Shown piece by piece: positions 12,282-24,420 of a stretch of DNA of 64,000 bases (position 1 is its first letter; every line of letters begins with the position of its first letter). Origin of the DNA: Zhengitettix transpicula (lineage: Eukaryota; Arthropoda; Insecta; Orthoptera; Tetrigidae); the NCBI GenBank assembly GCA_037074705.1, contig CM073591.1, forward strand, positions 129,711,032 through 129,775,031, in the 5' to 3' direction. Position numbers and translations under genes: made by a program. The notes below the pieces were generated by a model, which saw nothing but the letters and a program-made list of their open reading frames with translations, made no database searches and was not told where the DNA came from.

Positions 12282-12287
12282 AATAAA
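12282..12287 (+). promoter_or_regulatory. Likely polyadenylation signal of the channel gene
   Basis: AATAAA lies 20 bases after the channel stop codon at 12262. A second cluster (aaataaataaag) is near 12520. Either could serve. Confidence 0.45.
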
Positions 12288-13740
12288 TGGATGGCTTGAA
12301 TTGCATTCCATGCATTGTTTTCAAAATTAGCATAGTAGGTCTAAACGTGATTAATCACATTTACATGATGAATAGTAATAAAATTTTTGAACATGGCTGT
12401 CTACCGTTTGACATACTTTGTTTATTTTCTTTGTTAAAGATGGAATGGAATGATGATTGAACTATATCAAATATTTTTGATTGGGTGTATTATTGATGAC
12501 CAGCATCACAATAACTGTGAAATAAATAAAGAAGAACTATATTTTGTGTGAGCTTCAAAGTGAAGTTTAATTAAGGATATAAAAAATGTACTGTGCTTAA
12601 GAAACGGAACATAAAACATTGAGATCTTATCAAGTTCACATAATGAAATAGATGTTCTTTGCATATGAGAACATTGACTTTCTGTAGAGGAAGTATGGCC
12701 ATGATATTTACCTGAAATTTTTGTGGGTTTCTATTATTGAAGATCATTGCTGAGCCATGGAGGGTCAACAATTCACATAAGGAATAGATTACAGTTGCAT
12801 TGTATAGCGTCAATTATATTTAGAGACTGATTTTGAAGTATCCCTTAATCAAATAAAAATGTTAATAAAGCTTTTTAAGTTGACACCACAAAAAAAAACA
12901 TTTTTACCAGGATAAGTTTTTAAAATACAATACTACAACAGGGATATTGTTACCAATACTCTGACATGATCACGTAATATGCTACATTTATAATTTCGTC
13001 TACATAGTTTTCAATAGTGTGTTATTTTTAAAAGCAGTATAATTTAGCACTAAGTTGACACACATTTCTAACACAAAAATTTTTACTTCATACATATTTT
13101 AAATAATATTAATTTTACGAACAATCAACGCATGTTGGTAGTTTTTTATGTGTTCACTGGCCCACTGCAACGAAACATGGTTATTTGTGGAGCATTACGG
13201 TTAGTGAAGGAGGTAAAACGGAATACTGCTCATGCATATTTCTCATTCCAGACAATGTGCTGAGCACAGAAATAGCCATCTAGCTGCATTAGCCACGGCA
13301 GTCTTCGAAATTCAAGCAGCAACTCATACTGTTAGAACACTATTATTATAAAGGTTCTTAAAATTAAGAAAAAATAAAACAACACATCTGCACCAGCTGC
13401 CACTGCTTTTGACCAATACTTACTTTTTCATTACTTAATCTCGTGGTTGGACAATGTTATTGGAAGCTTTACAAATAAAAAATGTAATAAGTGTGCATGA
13501 CATATAATGTAATTGAATCAAATGTGGGTTGCGAAGAATAATTGACATAAAAATACGGTTGAAACACACTAAAATTACTGAAATTAATTTACTGTTTTTA
13601 ATGTCTGATGTTAATTTTCTAAATAATCAATTCTAATTTCGTTCAACCAGTACCGTTGGACATCAGCAACTGGTGCGGTGAGGTTATCCAACAAAATACA
13701 TATTTGCAAACCTACAGACTATTGTTTGGCAAGATATATG
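12288..13740. other. Intergenic stretch, nothing recognised
   Basis: AT-rich 3' flank of the channel gene up to the left terminal repeat of the LTR element. No reading frame with a known motif on either strand, and no clear repeat. Confidence 0.45.
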
Positions 13741-13749
13741 TGTTCGTGT

Positions 13750-14090
13750 TTTACGGTCAGAGGGACTTTTTGTGAGACATAATTCACGCGTATTAATGTA
13801 TTACATTTATTTTATTACCGTAATATTTTTTATTTAACTTAATACTATTTCGGGGAGGGTTTTCTTTTGAACATTAGCGGAAATTTTGTCAGACAGGCCG
13901 TAAAAGTTCTTAGGGATTCGGTCCACGGAGAGCGTAGCGAGAGGTTGGATGAGTGATCCAGAGGGAAAGAACCTTGTAGCTACACTATGCGGTCAGCAGG
14001 ACACACGACCAATTCATCAGGCAGCGTGCCAAAAACACGTAATATCACCCCGAGATGGTAGATTGTATTTGCCACATTAAAAAAAAACAT
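13750..14090 (+). repeat. Left long terminal repeat
   Basis: Aligned by eye with 19140-19710 through several blocks of 15 to 25 near-identical bases. It ends around gtatttgccacatt before the putative primer-binding site. Confidence 0.65.
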
Positions 14091-14297
14091 ACATTACATT
14101 TATTGGCGCCTAACGAGATTGGCAACAATTTCACGTTTTATCAAAATTATTTTATGTGTTCTGCGTTTTAGTTTATATGCATTGGATGGGAGTGAACCTT
14201 GTGGAGAGATCGCGTCGCGAGTTTAGATTAATGTTGTTTTCTTGATCCTGTTAATTTTATTAAGGGGGCGATAACTTCAGGTTTTGGATACATTTTT

Positions 14298-16540
14298 ATG
14301 CTTCTTCCTTCTGGAAACCGGTGCAATATGGCAGAAAATATTTCTAACACGAGCGAGGAGACGCGTGAAATAGAATCCATTCCGAGCCCTAACAACGAAT
14401 TTCTTAATAATCTATCAGCTAACAGTACATCACAAGAACAAGTATCCGATCAGAGTGTGCTTTGGAAGGCCTTAAGTCGTTGATTTTGTAATTATTCGGT
14501 AAATTAAAGCAGGATAGTTTATAACTTAAAAAGGAAATGATCAATATTTAGAAAATATTAAGCAGAATCTCGTAGAATTTCGAGAAGAGATCGAATGCAA
14601 TCATGACTCAAAAATCGGAAAGGTGCGAATCGAAATTAAAGTAACCGCCGCGAGATAGAGGAGGAAGTGCAGGAAACAAGAAAAGAGATGGATGAGAGAC
14701 TTTATAAAATTCGGGATGAAAGATCTATTGAAATGCGCGAAATTGATCAGGATTTGAAAACGCAGAATAACGAAATTCGTCAGGAGATCATACAAGTCAG
14801 GATTGACAACGCGCAGAACCAAGAAATGGGAGCGCAAATTGAAACAACTCCATGAATCGATTTCCTCAAGCATCAGAGAAGTTTGCGAACAAATTCACTC
14901 TTTAAATAACGCGACGCATGTCTCTAGATGCACGACAGGGTAGATCATAGAGGTTAATATAATTAAATTCCGTGAGAATGGAGAGCAAAACCCTCTCGAA
15001 TTTTTTGAAAATTTAGAAATATACTTCCGAGTAAAACGAATTCCGCCGGAAATGAAAATGTTAGTTTCCAAAAATTTTGTTGACCTGAGAATCGCGGAAT
15101 GGGTTGAAGCAATTTTTGAGTCCGAGAATTATGAGGAAATAAAAGTAGCTTTTATAAATAGATTTTGGGGAGTCGAAAATCAGACAGACGGTATCAAGGA
15201 AATTTATCAAGCCAAATATCGTAAAGATACACAGTTATCTATGAACCAATAGTTCATACGCCTTGTAAATAAAAATAAGTATTTGGGCAAGCCTTTTAGC
15301 GAGGAATCATTGATAAAAATTGTTGGTGTGCACTTTGATTACGACACTGCGAAACATTTGTGCAGTCCGCAGATTAGAACTGTACAGGAAGCAGTGTAAT
15401 TCCTTTCTATGTGTGAGCGGCTGTCGAGGACAGACAATAGTCAACACTTCCGCGAAATAAACCCGCAACCACATAGCAATCCTCGTTATAACTGTGACGG
15501 AAACTTTATAAATAGGCAACGGAGCACAAACGACCAAAGCAGCTGGCATGAAAACAATGATTCAGGTCGTATCTCACCGATTAGGGAAGAACGAGGCCGC
15601 CGGCGAATTTAAATAGAAATTTAAGGAGTAGACTATTTGGCGAGCGAGTTGGAGCTGATGAACGAGATGAGGAAGTTAGGGATACGGCGATCAGAAGAGA
15701 AAAGCAGGTAGCTGCCGTAGATTACTATTCTAACAATAGACAAACTAGAAGCAATAATTGATGCCGAGGCGGAATTTTCTTGTATAAGATTTGACGTTAC
15801 GGAAAGACTAAAAGAGAATGGGGACGTTCTTGCAGAATTACCCGTTGAGGGCACTCACCCGAAAAAGCGAGAAAATCACGAGACAAATATTGCTACGAAT
15901 AAAATTCGATACCGGATACATCAAATTGAGGTGTCTTGTGGTTAAAAGCTGAAATTTAGAACTCGTTATCGGTACGGAGTCGTTGACCGAATTGGGGACT
16001 AGTATCAATCTGGGAACTGGCAGAATTTCGGGAGTGTTTAAAGACGTAAACGGAGACCCCAATTAATTTTAAAATAAAGGAGAGAAGATTCGGAGAAGTG
16101 GATCAAATAGAGATTCAATTATCCGGAGGCGAAGACGAAAGTGTCGTAGAGGAAAATGAAATTACGTTAGTCCAGGAAGACAATGATTAAGCGAAGGGAA
16201 AATAGAGGAAATTGCTACCCAGGTACAGGATATAAAACCCGAACGCATTAAATTCCAGACGATAATGAGGGAAAATAGTAAAGTTTTTAGTACTCGGCCC
16301 CTGTAGATTGAAAGGGTATCAAACTGCATCCAGACTTTGGATCAGAGGCGGTTCAAGGTCAAAGAATACCCATATCCGTTGTCTCTTAGGGAACAGGTCA
16401 GAAAGGAAGTTAATTTTCCCCATAATCAGGATATCTTCGATTTACCCACATTGGCAAAAAGCTCAATAGAGTGCATGCGGAAAAATGCAGAAATCAGGGC
16501 GAAAAGTATGCGATCACAAATTCGCTGAATTTATTTGAAG
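14298..16540 (+). pseudogene. Gag-like region of the LTR retrotransposon (broken)
   Basis: Several + frames line up in order but are separated by stops and frameshifts. 14298-14483 is an acidic serine/asparagine-rich start. 14640-14855 is a charged coiled-coil-like stretch rich in E, R and Q. 14940-15400 is a capsid-like part with PLEFFENLE, then a W-V-E-A-I-F segment and AFINRFWG, the pattern of the retrotransposon gag family. 15409-15612 is a basic, N/R/S-rich tail. Beyond 15640 a protease-like region may be present but is too broken to call. No zinc knuckle is evident. At least four inactivating breaks. Confidence 0.6.
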
Positions 16541-16583
16541 TAATCCAAAACCAGAACAACGCGTATGAAATACAACATGTCGA

Positions 16584-16599
16584 GGGGGGGGGGGGGGGG
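16584..16599. repeat. Poly-G run of 16 bases
   Basis: Sixteen consecutive G after tgtcga, inside the LTR element. Such runs are unstable in sequencing and assembly, and may also form a G-quadruplex-like structure. Confidence 0.7.
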
Positions 16600-17104
16600 A
16601 GCAGACGCATTTTCTGTCTCTATCAGTTCATTCCTTTCCACAAACGTCACTAATTGTCTCGTGCATAAAACGCAGAGTAATCATAAGGTGAACCAGTGAA
16701 AGTGAAAATTAAGAAATCAAAATAGATAAGAAAAAATAAAAAACTAACTAAGTGCGACGAAACAGAGAATTGATGACAGAGATCGTAATGAAAGGTAGAT
16801 GTAATGTTCACGCGATTAAAACAGACAAAGAACAATGCGAACAGGTAATCATATGTTATGTTGTGTGTTTTCATTCTACAGCAGAAAACAAAAATATTTA
16901 TATATATGAATAAAGTGTAATGAAAACAGAGTCGGTATAAAAATTGTAAATATAAATTTATATGCGGTGAGACTCGAAAATAAAAAGGGGGAAAAATATA
17001 TATAAAATGTGTAAGATTCCTTATCCCGAAGTCCTGTGTTTTATTACTACAGTAAGTATGTTTACATTATACGCCATTTCATGTAAATAGTATTTATAGC
17101 TTTG

Positions 17105-18950
17105 TTTAAAACTGCTACAAGACACCAGCGACTCCAAACATTACAACTACCTTCAACAACTCAACGCAGCTGACAAATCACTATGGCAAAAAACTAAATA
17201 AATATCTGAGCAAAAAGAAAACTGACATCCCCCCCCCACTTAAAAAAGACAACCAATGGCGCACCACCCCCTCACAAAAAGCGATCATATTCGCCCTAAA
17301 TATTTCCCCAAACTCCTCCTTTTACACCAATCACAATCACACCATAGCAAGAAAATTCCATCAGCCCCTACAACTATCCCCCTACCTAAACTTTTTACAC
17401 CTTCCCAAATCAAAACCGGAATAAAAAAACCTAAAAAACAAAGCCTCCCCAGGACATGACCACATCACCAATCGCCATCTAAAACATCTCCCCAAAAAAA
17501 CAATAATCCTAATCACCTATATCTTCAATGCCATCCTCAGTACCACCTACTACCCAACCAAATGGAAACATGCCACCATAATCATGCTACCGAAACCCAA
17601 CAAACCAAAATCCTACCCTGAAAATTACCGACCAATAAGTCACCTTCCTACAATCTCCAAACTATTTGAAAAATTACTTCTCCCTCATTTAATCAACCAA
17701 CTCTCCTTCCTAGTTCCTGACACACAATACGGTTTTCGTCCAAAACATTCCTGCTCCCATTCCTCTCCAACCTCATAAACAACTCCTTCGAACAACGCAA
17801 ATCCTGTATCACCACTTTTATTGACATAGAAAAAGCGTTCGACAAAATTCATCATCCTTCCCTTCTCTCAAAAATCAAAGATTACTTAAATGACACCCAT
17901 TTATAGAATACTCCTCAACTACCTCTCCAATAGAACCTTCTCCATCAAAATAAATAACCACATCTCCCAACTCCACCCCATCGCTGCAGGAGTCCCCCGA
18001 GGAAGCGTCATTGCCCCCTTCCTATACAACATCTTCTCCCACGATATTCCACAACATCCCACCACAAGCACAATCCTTTTCGCAGACGATATTGCCATCT
18101 CCTACCAAACCTCCTCTCTCACCTCCAATATCCAACCTCTTCAGTCAGCTCTCAACCACCTAGAACACTGGTCCAAACAATGGCGAATCAGCATAAATCA
18201 CACCAAATCAGTAACCGTCTCATTCACACTATCCAAAAATCCTCCACCGCACATCCCCCTACATCTAAACAACGCCGAAATACCCACAAAAACAGAAACC
18301 ACCTAACTAGGACACCTCTTCGATTCAAAACTCTCTTGGAAACCCCACATTAAACATTTCCTCTCTAAAATTAACCTTAAATTCAGAACTTTATATCCTC
18401 TCCTAAACAGAAAATCCCCACTCACACTCAGCACAAAACGCCTAGTATATCTCTCCATAATCCAACCCACCTGGTCCTACGCCTCATCCATATGGGGAGC
18501 AACAGCCAAAACCCATTCAGCCAAAATCCAAACCAAACAAAACATAAACCTTCGCACCATCACTAACTTCCCCTTGGTACCCTCAGAAATTCCATCATCC
18601 ACCACAACATTAAACTTCCCCAAGTCAACTCAATAATCACCAAATCCGTAACGTCCTTAATCAAAAGCACCTTCAACCATCCTAACACCACGAACCAGCA
18701 ATTCCATAGCAACCCTCCCCCGCCCCCACACGCACGTCACCTCAAGAGAAAACGCCCTATCGACCTCATCCTTCCCCCAGAACACTCTGGCACCTCCTAA
18801 CCCACCCCATCCTCATACTCGCAGACCCCACCCACCCATTCCACCCATCCCATTCAACATCACCAGGGAATCCTCATAACCCAACGATGTATGCCCCTCA
18901 GACACCCAAATTAAAATACAAGAAAAAATTTACAAAATTATGTTAATTGC
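17105..18950 (+). mobile_element. Jockey-type non-LTR retrotransposon, degenerate, nested in the LTR element
   Basis: Cytosine-rich, thymine-poor + strand unlike its surroundings. Reverse transcriptase motifs appear in order over several frames: ENYRPISHLPTISKLFEKLL (17620), YGFRPKHSC (17730), DIEKAFDKI (17823), GVPRGSVIAPFLYNIF (17990), ILFADDIAIS (18075) and LGHLFDSKLSWKPHIKH (18308). These are the Jockey/I-group motifs (P-Q-G-S-V-L-S-P, F-A-D-D, L-G-V-x-L-D). Stops and frameshifts occur after 17778, near 17905 and at 18304. No endonuclease domain was seen, so it is probably 5' truncated. It ends in an AT-rich 3' part near 18950. Confidence 0.8.
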
Positions 18951-19139
18951 TGGATTAACATAAATGCCAAGTTCCCATGTTAATTATGTACAGAATTTTA
19001 ATTGTATATACTGTAAACTTTATATAACAACAAATAATCTTCAGATAAAAGTTTTGTCTAATAATAAAAAATGTTTAAAGGTTAAAGGTAAATAGCTTTG
19101 TTTATATTTTTTCTTAGAATTCTGATTTTTGTATGTAGC

Positions 19140-19710
19140 GAAAATTTTACGGTCAGACTTTGTGTTTCAATTGTTCTTGACGAAGTATTTATACTTAATC
19201 ATGTAGTAAGTATTAAATTCTGTAAATCGGAGAGAGATCTGCATACACGCGTTGATGACGCTGTAATTACGTTACACCGCATTGAACCAATGGCCTGGGG
19301 GCTTTGTAACGTGTGAGTTTCAATTAATAACATTTATTTTATTAGCATAATTTTATTTTATTTAACTTTATACTATTTCGGGGAGTGTTTTCTTTTGAAC
19401 ACTAGCGGAAATTTTGTCAGCTCTTAGGGATCCGGTCCGAGGAGAGTGTAGCATTGGTTGAATGAGTGATCTGGAGGAGAAAAGGAAGAAGAAAGAACCT
19501 TGTAGCTACACTACGCGGTCAGAAGGACACGAATAATTCAGGGCAGCCAGTAAAGCAGTCGTCGCTAGATTTTCTAGGAAGGGAAGAACGACCTTCCTGA
19601 TGTTGCGAGAAGGATACTAAGTATGTAAATCTCGTTCTCTGCTACGTGCCAAAAACGCATAATACCACCATGAGATGGTGGGTTGTATTTGCCACATCTC
19701 ATGTCCCAAG
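19140..19710 (+). repeat. Right long terminal repeat
   Basis: Shares the blocks listed for the left repeat. It has about 160 bases between the ttttacggtcag block and the tgtgagt block that the left copy lacks, and an extra segment before tacgtgccaaaaacgc. Just beyond, at 19810, a similar tttatt(ca)ctggcgc phrase recurs, so the true end is uncertain. Confidence 0.6.
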
Positions 19711-20219
19711 ACTCAGCAAAAGTTTTCTTTTATAATTGTGTAATTAAGATTTTGTTAAAATAACATTTCTCTGAGAATAAAATAGTACAATTGAACAATT
19801 TATTCACTGGCGCACATTACAATAAGAAGATCGTATAACCGATCGTAAGAAACAGGGTTAATTCCGACATCACATTTGTGGTATAACTCCATCCACATTA
19901 AAATTATGGAAGTAATTTTCAATTGAATATGTAAGATTTTATTTTATTTTAATGTATTTATATTAACTAGTTGCTTTTATATCCAATACGATTCCACGTA
20001 ATTTTTCAATATTAATTCTTGGGTATTATTTTTTTAATTATATAATTCAACTTAAATTTTTAAGCAATATAAATTGAACGGTTGTACTCTGGAGAGCGAA
20101 AATAACATTCTTTGTAGCATCTAATGGCTACTCTCAAGGGACGTGGGCGAAATCTAAGTAAACGAGAATTTAAATACAAATATATGCGTAATAAAGAGCG
20201 TAAGTTTTCCCGACGTATA
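19710..20219. other. AT-rich spacer, nothing recognised
   Basis: No coding motif or repeat identified between the LTR element and the Helitron-like element. Confidence 0.4.
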
Positions 20220-20985
20220 TCTATCTATATATATAAAAATGAATTGCTGTTCGTTAGTCTCACTAAAACTCGAGAACGGCTGAACGGATTTATCTTATCT
20301 TAGTCTTGAAATGTTCGTGGAGGTCTAGGGAAGGTTTAAAAGGCGAGAAAAAAACGAATAATTTCCGGGAAAACCCTAAAAGCAGCCCTTTTCTATTTCC
20401 CATACAAACGTTTTCTAAATAAAATACAAATCTACACCAGTCGAGCAATTTTCGCCAAATTTCGTACACGTGTTCTTTGCGACCAGGAAACAAACACTGT
20501 CGGGGAGAGACGCGTCTTCCACCCCCAGAAGCGGGGGTGGAAATATTTAAACATACTAAAACAGCCGATATTTGAGTCGGATAAATATTTTTAGGGGTCA
20601 AAGATATTGATAGTGTTTCTACCAATGTTATCCCCTACGCCCTGTGAAAAGGACACCCTTCGGGTTTGGAGTGGAGATGCTTTACAGTAAAATAACGCGA
20701 ATACAACCGAGATTGGAGTCAAATCAAAGGTTATGCAAGTCACTGTGTTTAGTTACGACATTCAAATTGGCATTTACCCCTCAGATGCAGGGGTAGCAGG
20801 GTGCAAATTTTGGAACATGTAAACACGGCAGATATTTGCGTTGAAGAAATATTTTTCAGAGTTAATTATAATGATTAGGGTTCGAGTAGCGTTACATAAA
20901 AATTGCGCAAAATCAGCCGAAATTGGAGTCATATCGGGGGTTATAGATAAATGACATCTCGGGCAACGCCGGGCACCCAGCTAGT
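20220..20985 (+). mobile_element. Non-autonomous Helitron-like element
   Basis: It begins with TCTATCTATATATATAAAAA and a phrase common in many insect genomes (aattgctgttcgttagtctc, actcgagaacggctgaacgg). It ends with gggcaacgccgggcacccagCTAGT followed by T. A TC start, a CTRRT end with a GC-rich hairpin just before it, and insertion between A and T are Helitron marks. It has no protein frame. It is the best-preserved copy here and the reference for the decayed copies at 610-1430 and 5050-7678. Confidence 0.65.
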
Positions 20986-20991
20986 TATGTA

Positions 20992-21145
20992 TAAAGAGTT
21001 CTCGGGTTTCCGGTCGGGTAACATGATTTAAACACAACGTTTCTATGGCTGTGTGATCTGTTCACCTGACGAAGATAGCGGTGTCAGCCATAGAAACGTT
21101 GTGTTTACATCACGTTACCCGACCGGAAACCCCAGAACTCTTGAT
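20992..21145. repeat. Near-perfect palindrome, Penelope-terminal type (family D)
   Basis: The left arm (aagagttctcgggtttccgg, then tcgggtaacatgattt and aaacacaacgtttctatggc) is inverted at 21086-21144 with only a few changes, around a short centre at about 21052-21085. Each arm carries the GAAACGUUGUG part of a hammerhead-like motif; the full core is on + at 21066-21097. It begins a few bases after the Helitron end. Confidence 0.75.
21066..21097 (+). ncRNA. Hammerhead-like core (family D)
   Basis: CTGACGA, A, then GATAGCGGTGTCAGCCATA as an imperfect stem II, then GAAAC followed by gttgtgttta. All invariant core bases are present. The stem has four plausible pairs and an A-C mismatch. Confidence 0.5.
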
Positions 21146-21239
21146 ACAAATATATGTGCTTGGGCGAGAAAGATGTTCAATAGGTAAAGGGTTGGAGCAA
21201 TAAACGTGGCAAGATTCGATTTTTAAAACAATCAGAGCC

Positions 21240-21630
21240 TGTGGGAGCTCTTCTTAGCTCTCGTAGGCAGAACCTTTTTGGAGAAACGAAGAGGGATGCC
21301 TTCTTCTCTCTCTGCTTTTGAACTAAGGTTCGCAAAATCCAAGGCACCGTGACCTGTTTTGAGAGGTGTATGTTCCTGGGTCGCAGACTTTGGCCATACG
21401 GTACCTTAAAGCCCGACTTATCTGATGCAGGTTTTCTAGGTTTTGTCCTTTATCACGTAGGCAAATTCCGGATAGGATCAATAATCTACAGCCTGGGGGC
21501 CCTAGTTAACCCTTTGCTACCTTCATCTACCCTTCCGCATCCCCGCTTTCAAATCCCTTGCTATGCTATTAAAGGGGATTTGCCACTATGTGGAGTACCC
21601 TCATGTAGCCTGTTACTCTAAAAGAAAAAT
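21240..21630 (+). repeat. Unclassified direct repeat, copy 1
   Basis: Shares with 22680-23240, in the same order: cgtaggcagaacct, ttttgaactaaggttc, ctgttttgagaggt, ggccatacggta / gggcatacggta, gatgcaggttttctagg, gggggccctagttaaccctt, gctattaaaggggat and accctcatgtagcctgttac. A direct pair about 1.4 kb apart could be terminal repeats of a small retrotransposon or two insertions of one family. Not identified further. Confidence 0.55.
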
Positions 21631-22679
21631 TCACACGTTTTATATAAATTTAGTTCAAACACAATAAGCCGAAAACAATGTCTCAATTTAATTAAGAAAA
21701 ACATTTCCTCAACATTTTTCTTATATATGAAAGAAAAAAATAAGGCAATACCTGTAAGAATATTTTAACTGGAGCAAGGAGCAGAGCTGGAGCAAATATT
21801 TTGTTACCGTAGCGGAGCAACTCAAAAAATGGTCGTTCCAAAACCCTGGTTGTTACTCCGCATAGTACTGGTTTCAGACACTACTTGTACTGCCTGAAGT
21901 ATTTTATTGTATCACGAGGTCATTAAATCTTTCACATAATGAAAAACAAGTTTTTCAACTTGAAGAAGAGGAAAAGATACCAGAAATTCGACAAAACTGA
22001 TAACCGACATTTTAAGTTTGTTGAAAGATATCGTTTAACAATCCCGCAATTTTGGTTGCAGCCCGCGAAAGAACCTACGATGATCCTAGTACTGTCCGTC
22101 TTTGTTTCCGCCGTTTATAACGATGATAGATAATCCAAAAACATCCAGTTTCAAGTTTCATGGTGGAAATAAAGTGAGATAACTTATCACGTAAAATCTA
22201 GAAATCAAGTACTGTCTCCCCGAGCCACTACACATACAGACTGTACGTCGCCCTGTTGCGTCCTATTATAGTTTTTATATATTTTAAATCTCCTGTGCGG
22301 ACAATGTTCCTTCAGGAAGTTCCGGTAACAATAATTAGACAGAGTTCATTTTTTAAAAAATCCCTGCGAACAGCGTTTCGAAGCGTTCTTACCGAAATTA
22401 ATCACTGACAGGTTCTCGGGAATTCGGCTGGTACCGATTCTCGTTGATGAATCTCGGCTGTTTTCTGCCGTCAGTAAATGTTCAGGATATCTCGACTGCA
22501 CTGGACTCAACCTCCCTATTGCTTGGGTTTTAATGACAGACGACATGTGGTATGATTTATAAGACATTTTTGTAGGCGGTCGTATGGAATCATCTCTCTC
22601 TAACCAAGACTCCTGCCAGAATCACTATTTAATAGTTGGTAGTGTTTGTGTTACAGCAATTGATATTAGCCTACGAGGG
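21631..22679. other. Spacer between the two direct repeats
   Basis: About 1 kb with short frames only (65 codons at 21939-22133 on +, 74 codons at 22346-22567 on -) and no known motif. If the flanking repeats are terminal repeats, this would be the interior of a small non-coding element. Confidence 0.35.
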
Positions 22680-23240
22680 CTAATCTCTCGCAGGCAGAAC
22701 CTACGAGGGATGTTCTCTCGTAGCAGAGCCTTGTAGGAGAGACGGAGACATCACAAAGTAATCCTTCCCAGAAAGCTCTGGCGGAGGCTACCTTTGGGGA
22801 TACCTTCACAACTCTCTGGTTTTTTGAACTAAGGTTCCCACATACCGAGGCACCTCGGACTGTTTTGAGAGGTTATGTTCCGGGGTCACAGTCCTTGGGC
22901 ATACGGTAAGAGTTGTTCTCTGTTCCCATTGGAATAGTCCGCCAGCAGCCTCCTAAACTGGTCGAGGCACGGAGAAAGAAATGCTGCGTCCCCACAGAAA
23001 ACCCCTGTCTTGTTATCGGAAGGGTGTGGAACAAGTACCCAATGCCCGACCTACGTGATGCAGGTTTTCTAGGGTTTGTCCTGCATTACGTTTAGGCAAA
23101 TTCTGGGTAGGATCCTTAACCTATAGCCCGGGGGCCCTAGTTAACCCTTGGCTACCTTCCTCTACCCTTCCTATGCTATTAAAGGGGAGTTGCCACCACG
23201 TGGATTACCCTCATGTAGCCTGTTACCCTAAAAAAAAGTG
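22680..23240 (+). repeat. Unclassified direct repeat, copy 2
   Basis: Partner of 21240-21630. It has about 170 extra bases, including a segment with repeated tctctcgtag-type phrases at the 5' side. Confidence 0.55.
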
Positions 23241-23940
23241 TTACATCTCACGGGACATCTCCACTCAAAGTATGTGGTAGATTGAGATTCACTTTCCTAT
23301 TTTTGCACCTGTCCGCTCCGAAGGTTCTAACTTAAGACTGCCCAAGAAATTCTTCCCTTCATTAAAATGACGATGTCAGGCACGGACCCTAAACTTTGGA
23401 ATACACTCCCAATCCGGCGCCTAACCTGCGCGTTTCGACAGAAAATATTGTTAGAAATTATTTTTACTTGCCAGAGATCTTTGTCACTACACATATTCCT
23501 ACTTAATATCTAACCAAATTGAAACGAATATATTCTTATTTAATATCAAACAAAACTGAGCTCACTGAATATAACACTTTTAAATTTGTTCAGTTTAAAT
23601 TCCTAATTCGCAACTTTTATTAATTGTCGTTTTTCCGTAGTTCTGGAACATTCTTTAATAACCGATTTTGGTAGCGATTGAGTAACACCCGTTTTATTAC
23701 AAGTTCCTAAAGCTACTGTTCGCGCAATTGTCAAAACTGCGCAATTAGAATGGTTTTGTTGAGACTAAAACATTCGGCAATGTATATAATGTAATATATA
23801 ATATAAAGTGACACTATCAATCACTTAGAACCCTAAAAAATCTATTCGAAGCTAATATCGGCCACCTCCATTCGCAACGGTAGTGTTTGGTCCCGGATTG
23901 TAAAGAACAGGGTGTACCAAGTTGCGATGAAATTATCCTC
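23241..23940. other. Intergenic stretch, nothing recognised
   Basis: AT-rich, with a short GC-richer part at 23280-23420. No frame or repeat I can name. Confidence 0.35.
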
Positions 23941-23944
23941 GCTT

Positions 23945-24420
23945 TTAAATTTGAATGCAAAGCATATACTCATTCATACATATGCTCACACATCCATTTT
24001 TATTTATTAGATTTTCTATTGTTGTATGTTTTCCATTCCAAAATGCACAAATGTCATCAACATATCTGGCATGGAATTTTGTAATACATGGTTCGGAGGG
24101 ATTAATGCTAGGTTTTTCGAAATGTTGGAGGTAAATGTCTCATTAAAGGGGCTAACCATTGCTAGGCAATCTGTTAGGATTTAAAAGTTTTTATTGGCCA
24201 TTGAAGTAGATTTTGACTGTGTGGCACGAATGCTTTTTTAGAAGTTTCAGCACATTGTCTACAATGAAAACTAGAGCTATAGGCTTGATGGGTGTGTCCA
24301 GTTTGTGAATTTTTGGGAGACCATACAAGTGTGGAGAAACATTAAATCCAATATTTCCTGTTTTCTTCAGCTTGATTAAGTAATTTGAATATAATTTTGT
24401 GTTCTCCTATAAAGAGTTAA
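23945..24420 (-). pseudogene. Penelope-like reverse transcriptase fragment (YVDD region)
   Basis: On the minus strand, 24385-24300 gives LYGLPKIHKLDTPIKPIA, the hallmark Y-G-L-P-K-x-H-K motif before the palm. Further on, around 24070-24030, ARYVDDICAFWNGK contains the catalytic Y-V-D-D of motif C. Stops separate the two and part of the palm is missing or unreadable. This is a Penelope-like reverse transcriptase of a branch distinct from the piece at 26620-27440. It lies just upstream of the EB-module gene. Confidence 0.7.

Larger units (their letters stand above)
13750..19710 (+). mobile_element. Decayed gypsy-like LTR retrotransposon with nested LINE
   Basis: Two long direct repeats bracket a gag-like region and a nested Jockey LINE. 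The left repeat is about 13750-14090; the right is about 19140-19710. Both hold the phrases actatttcggggag, gttttcttttgaac, agcggaaattttgtcag, gaaccttgtagctacacta and ttgtatttgccacat. Just after the left repeat is TGGCGCCTAACGAG (14104-14117), a plausible tRNA primer-binding site. No reverse transcriptase of this element remains, so the interior is deleted. The right repeat has about 160 extra bases near its start, so the copies are old. Boundaries are approximate. Confidence 0.7.

Noticed and set aside
14101..16540. Reading the LTR element as an intact endogenous retrovirus with envelope
   Set aside because: No polymerase, integrase or envelope frame is present; only broken gag-like frames are seen.
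23887..24084. 65-codon + frame
   Set aside because: Lies opposite the Penelope YVDD fragment on minus and has no motif of its own.
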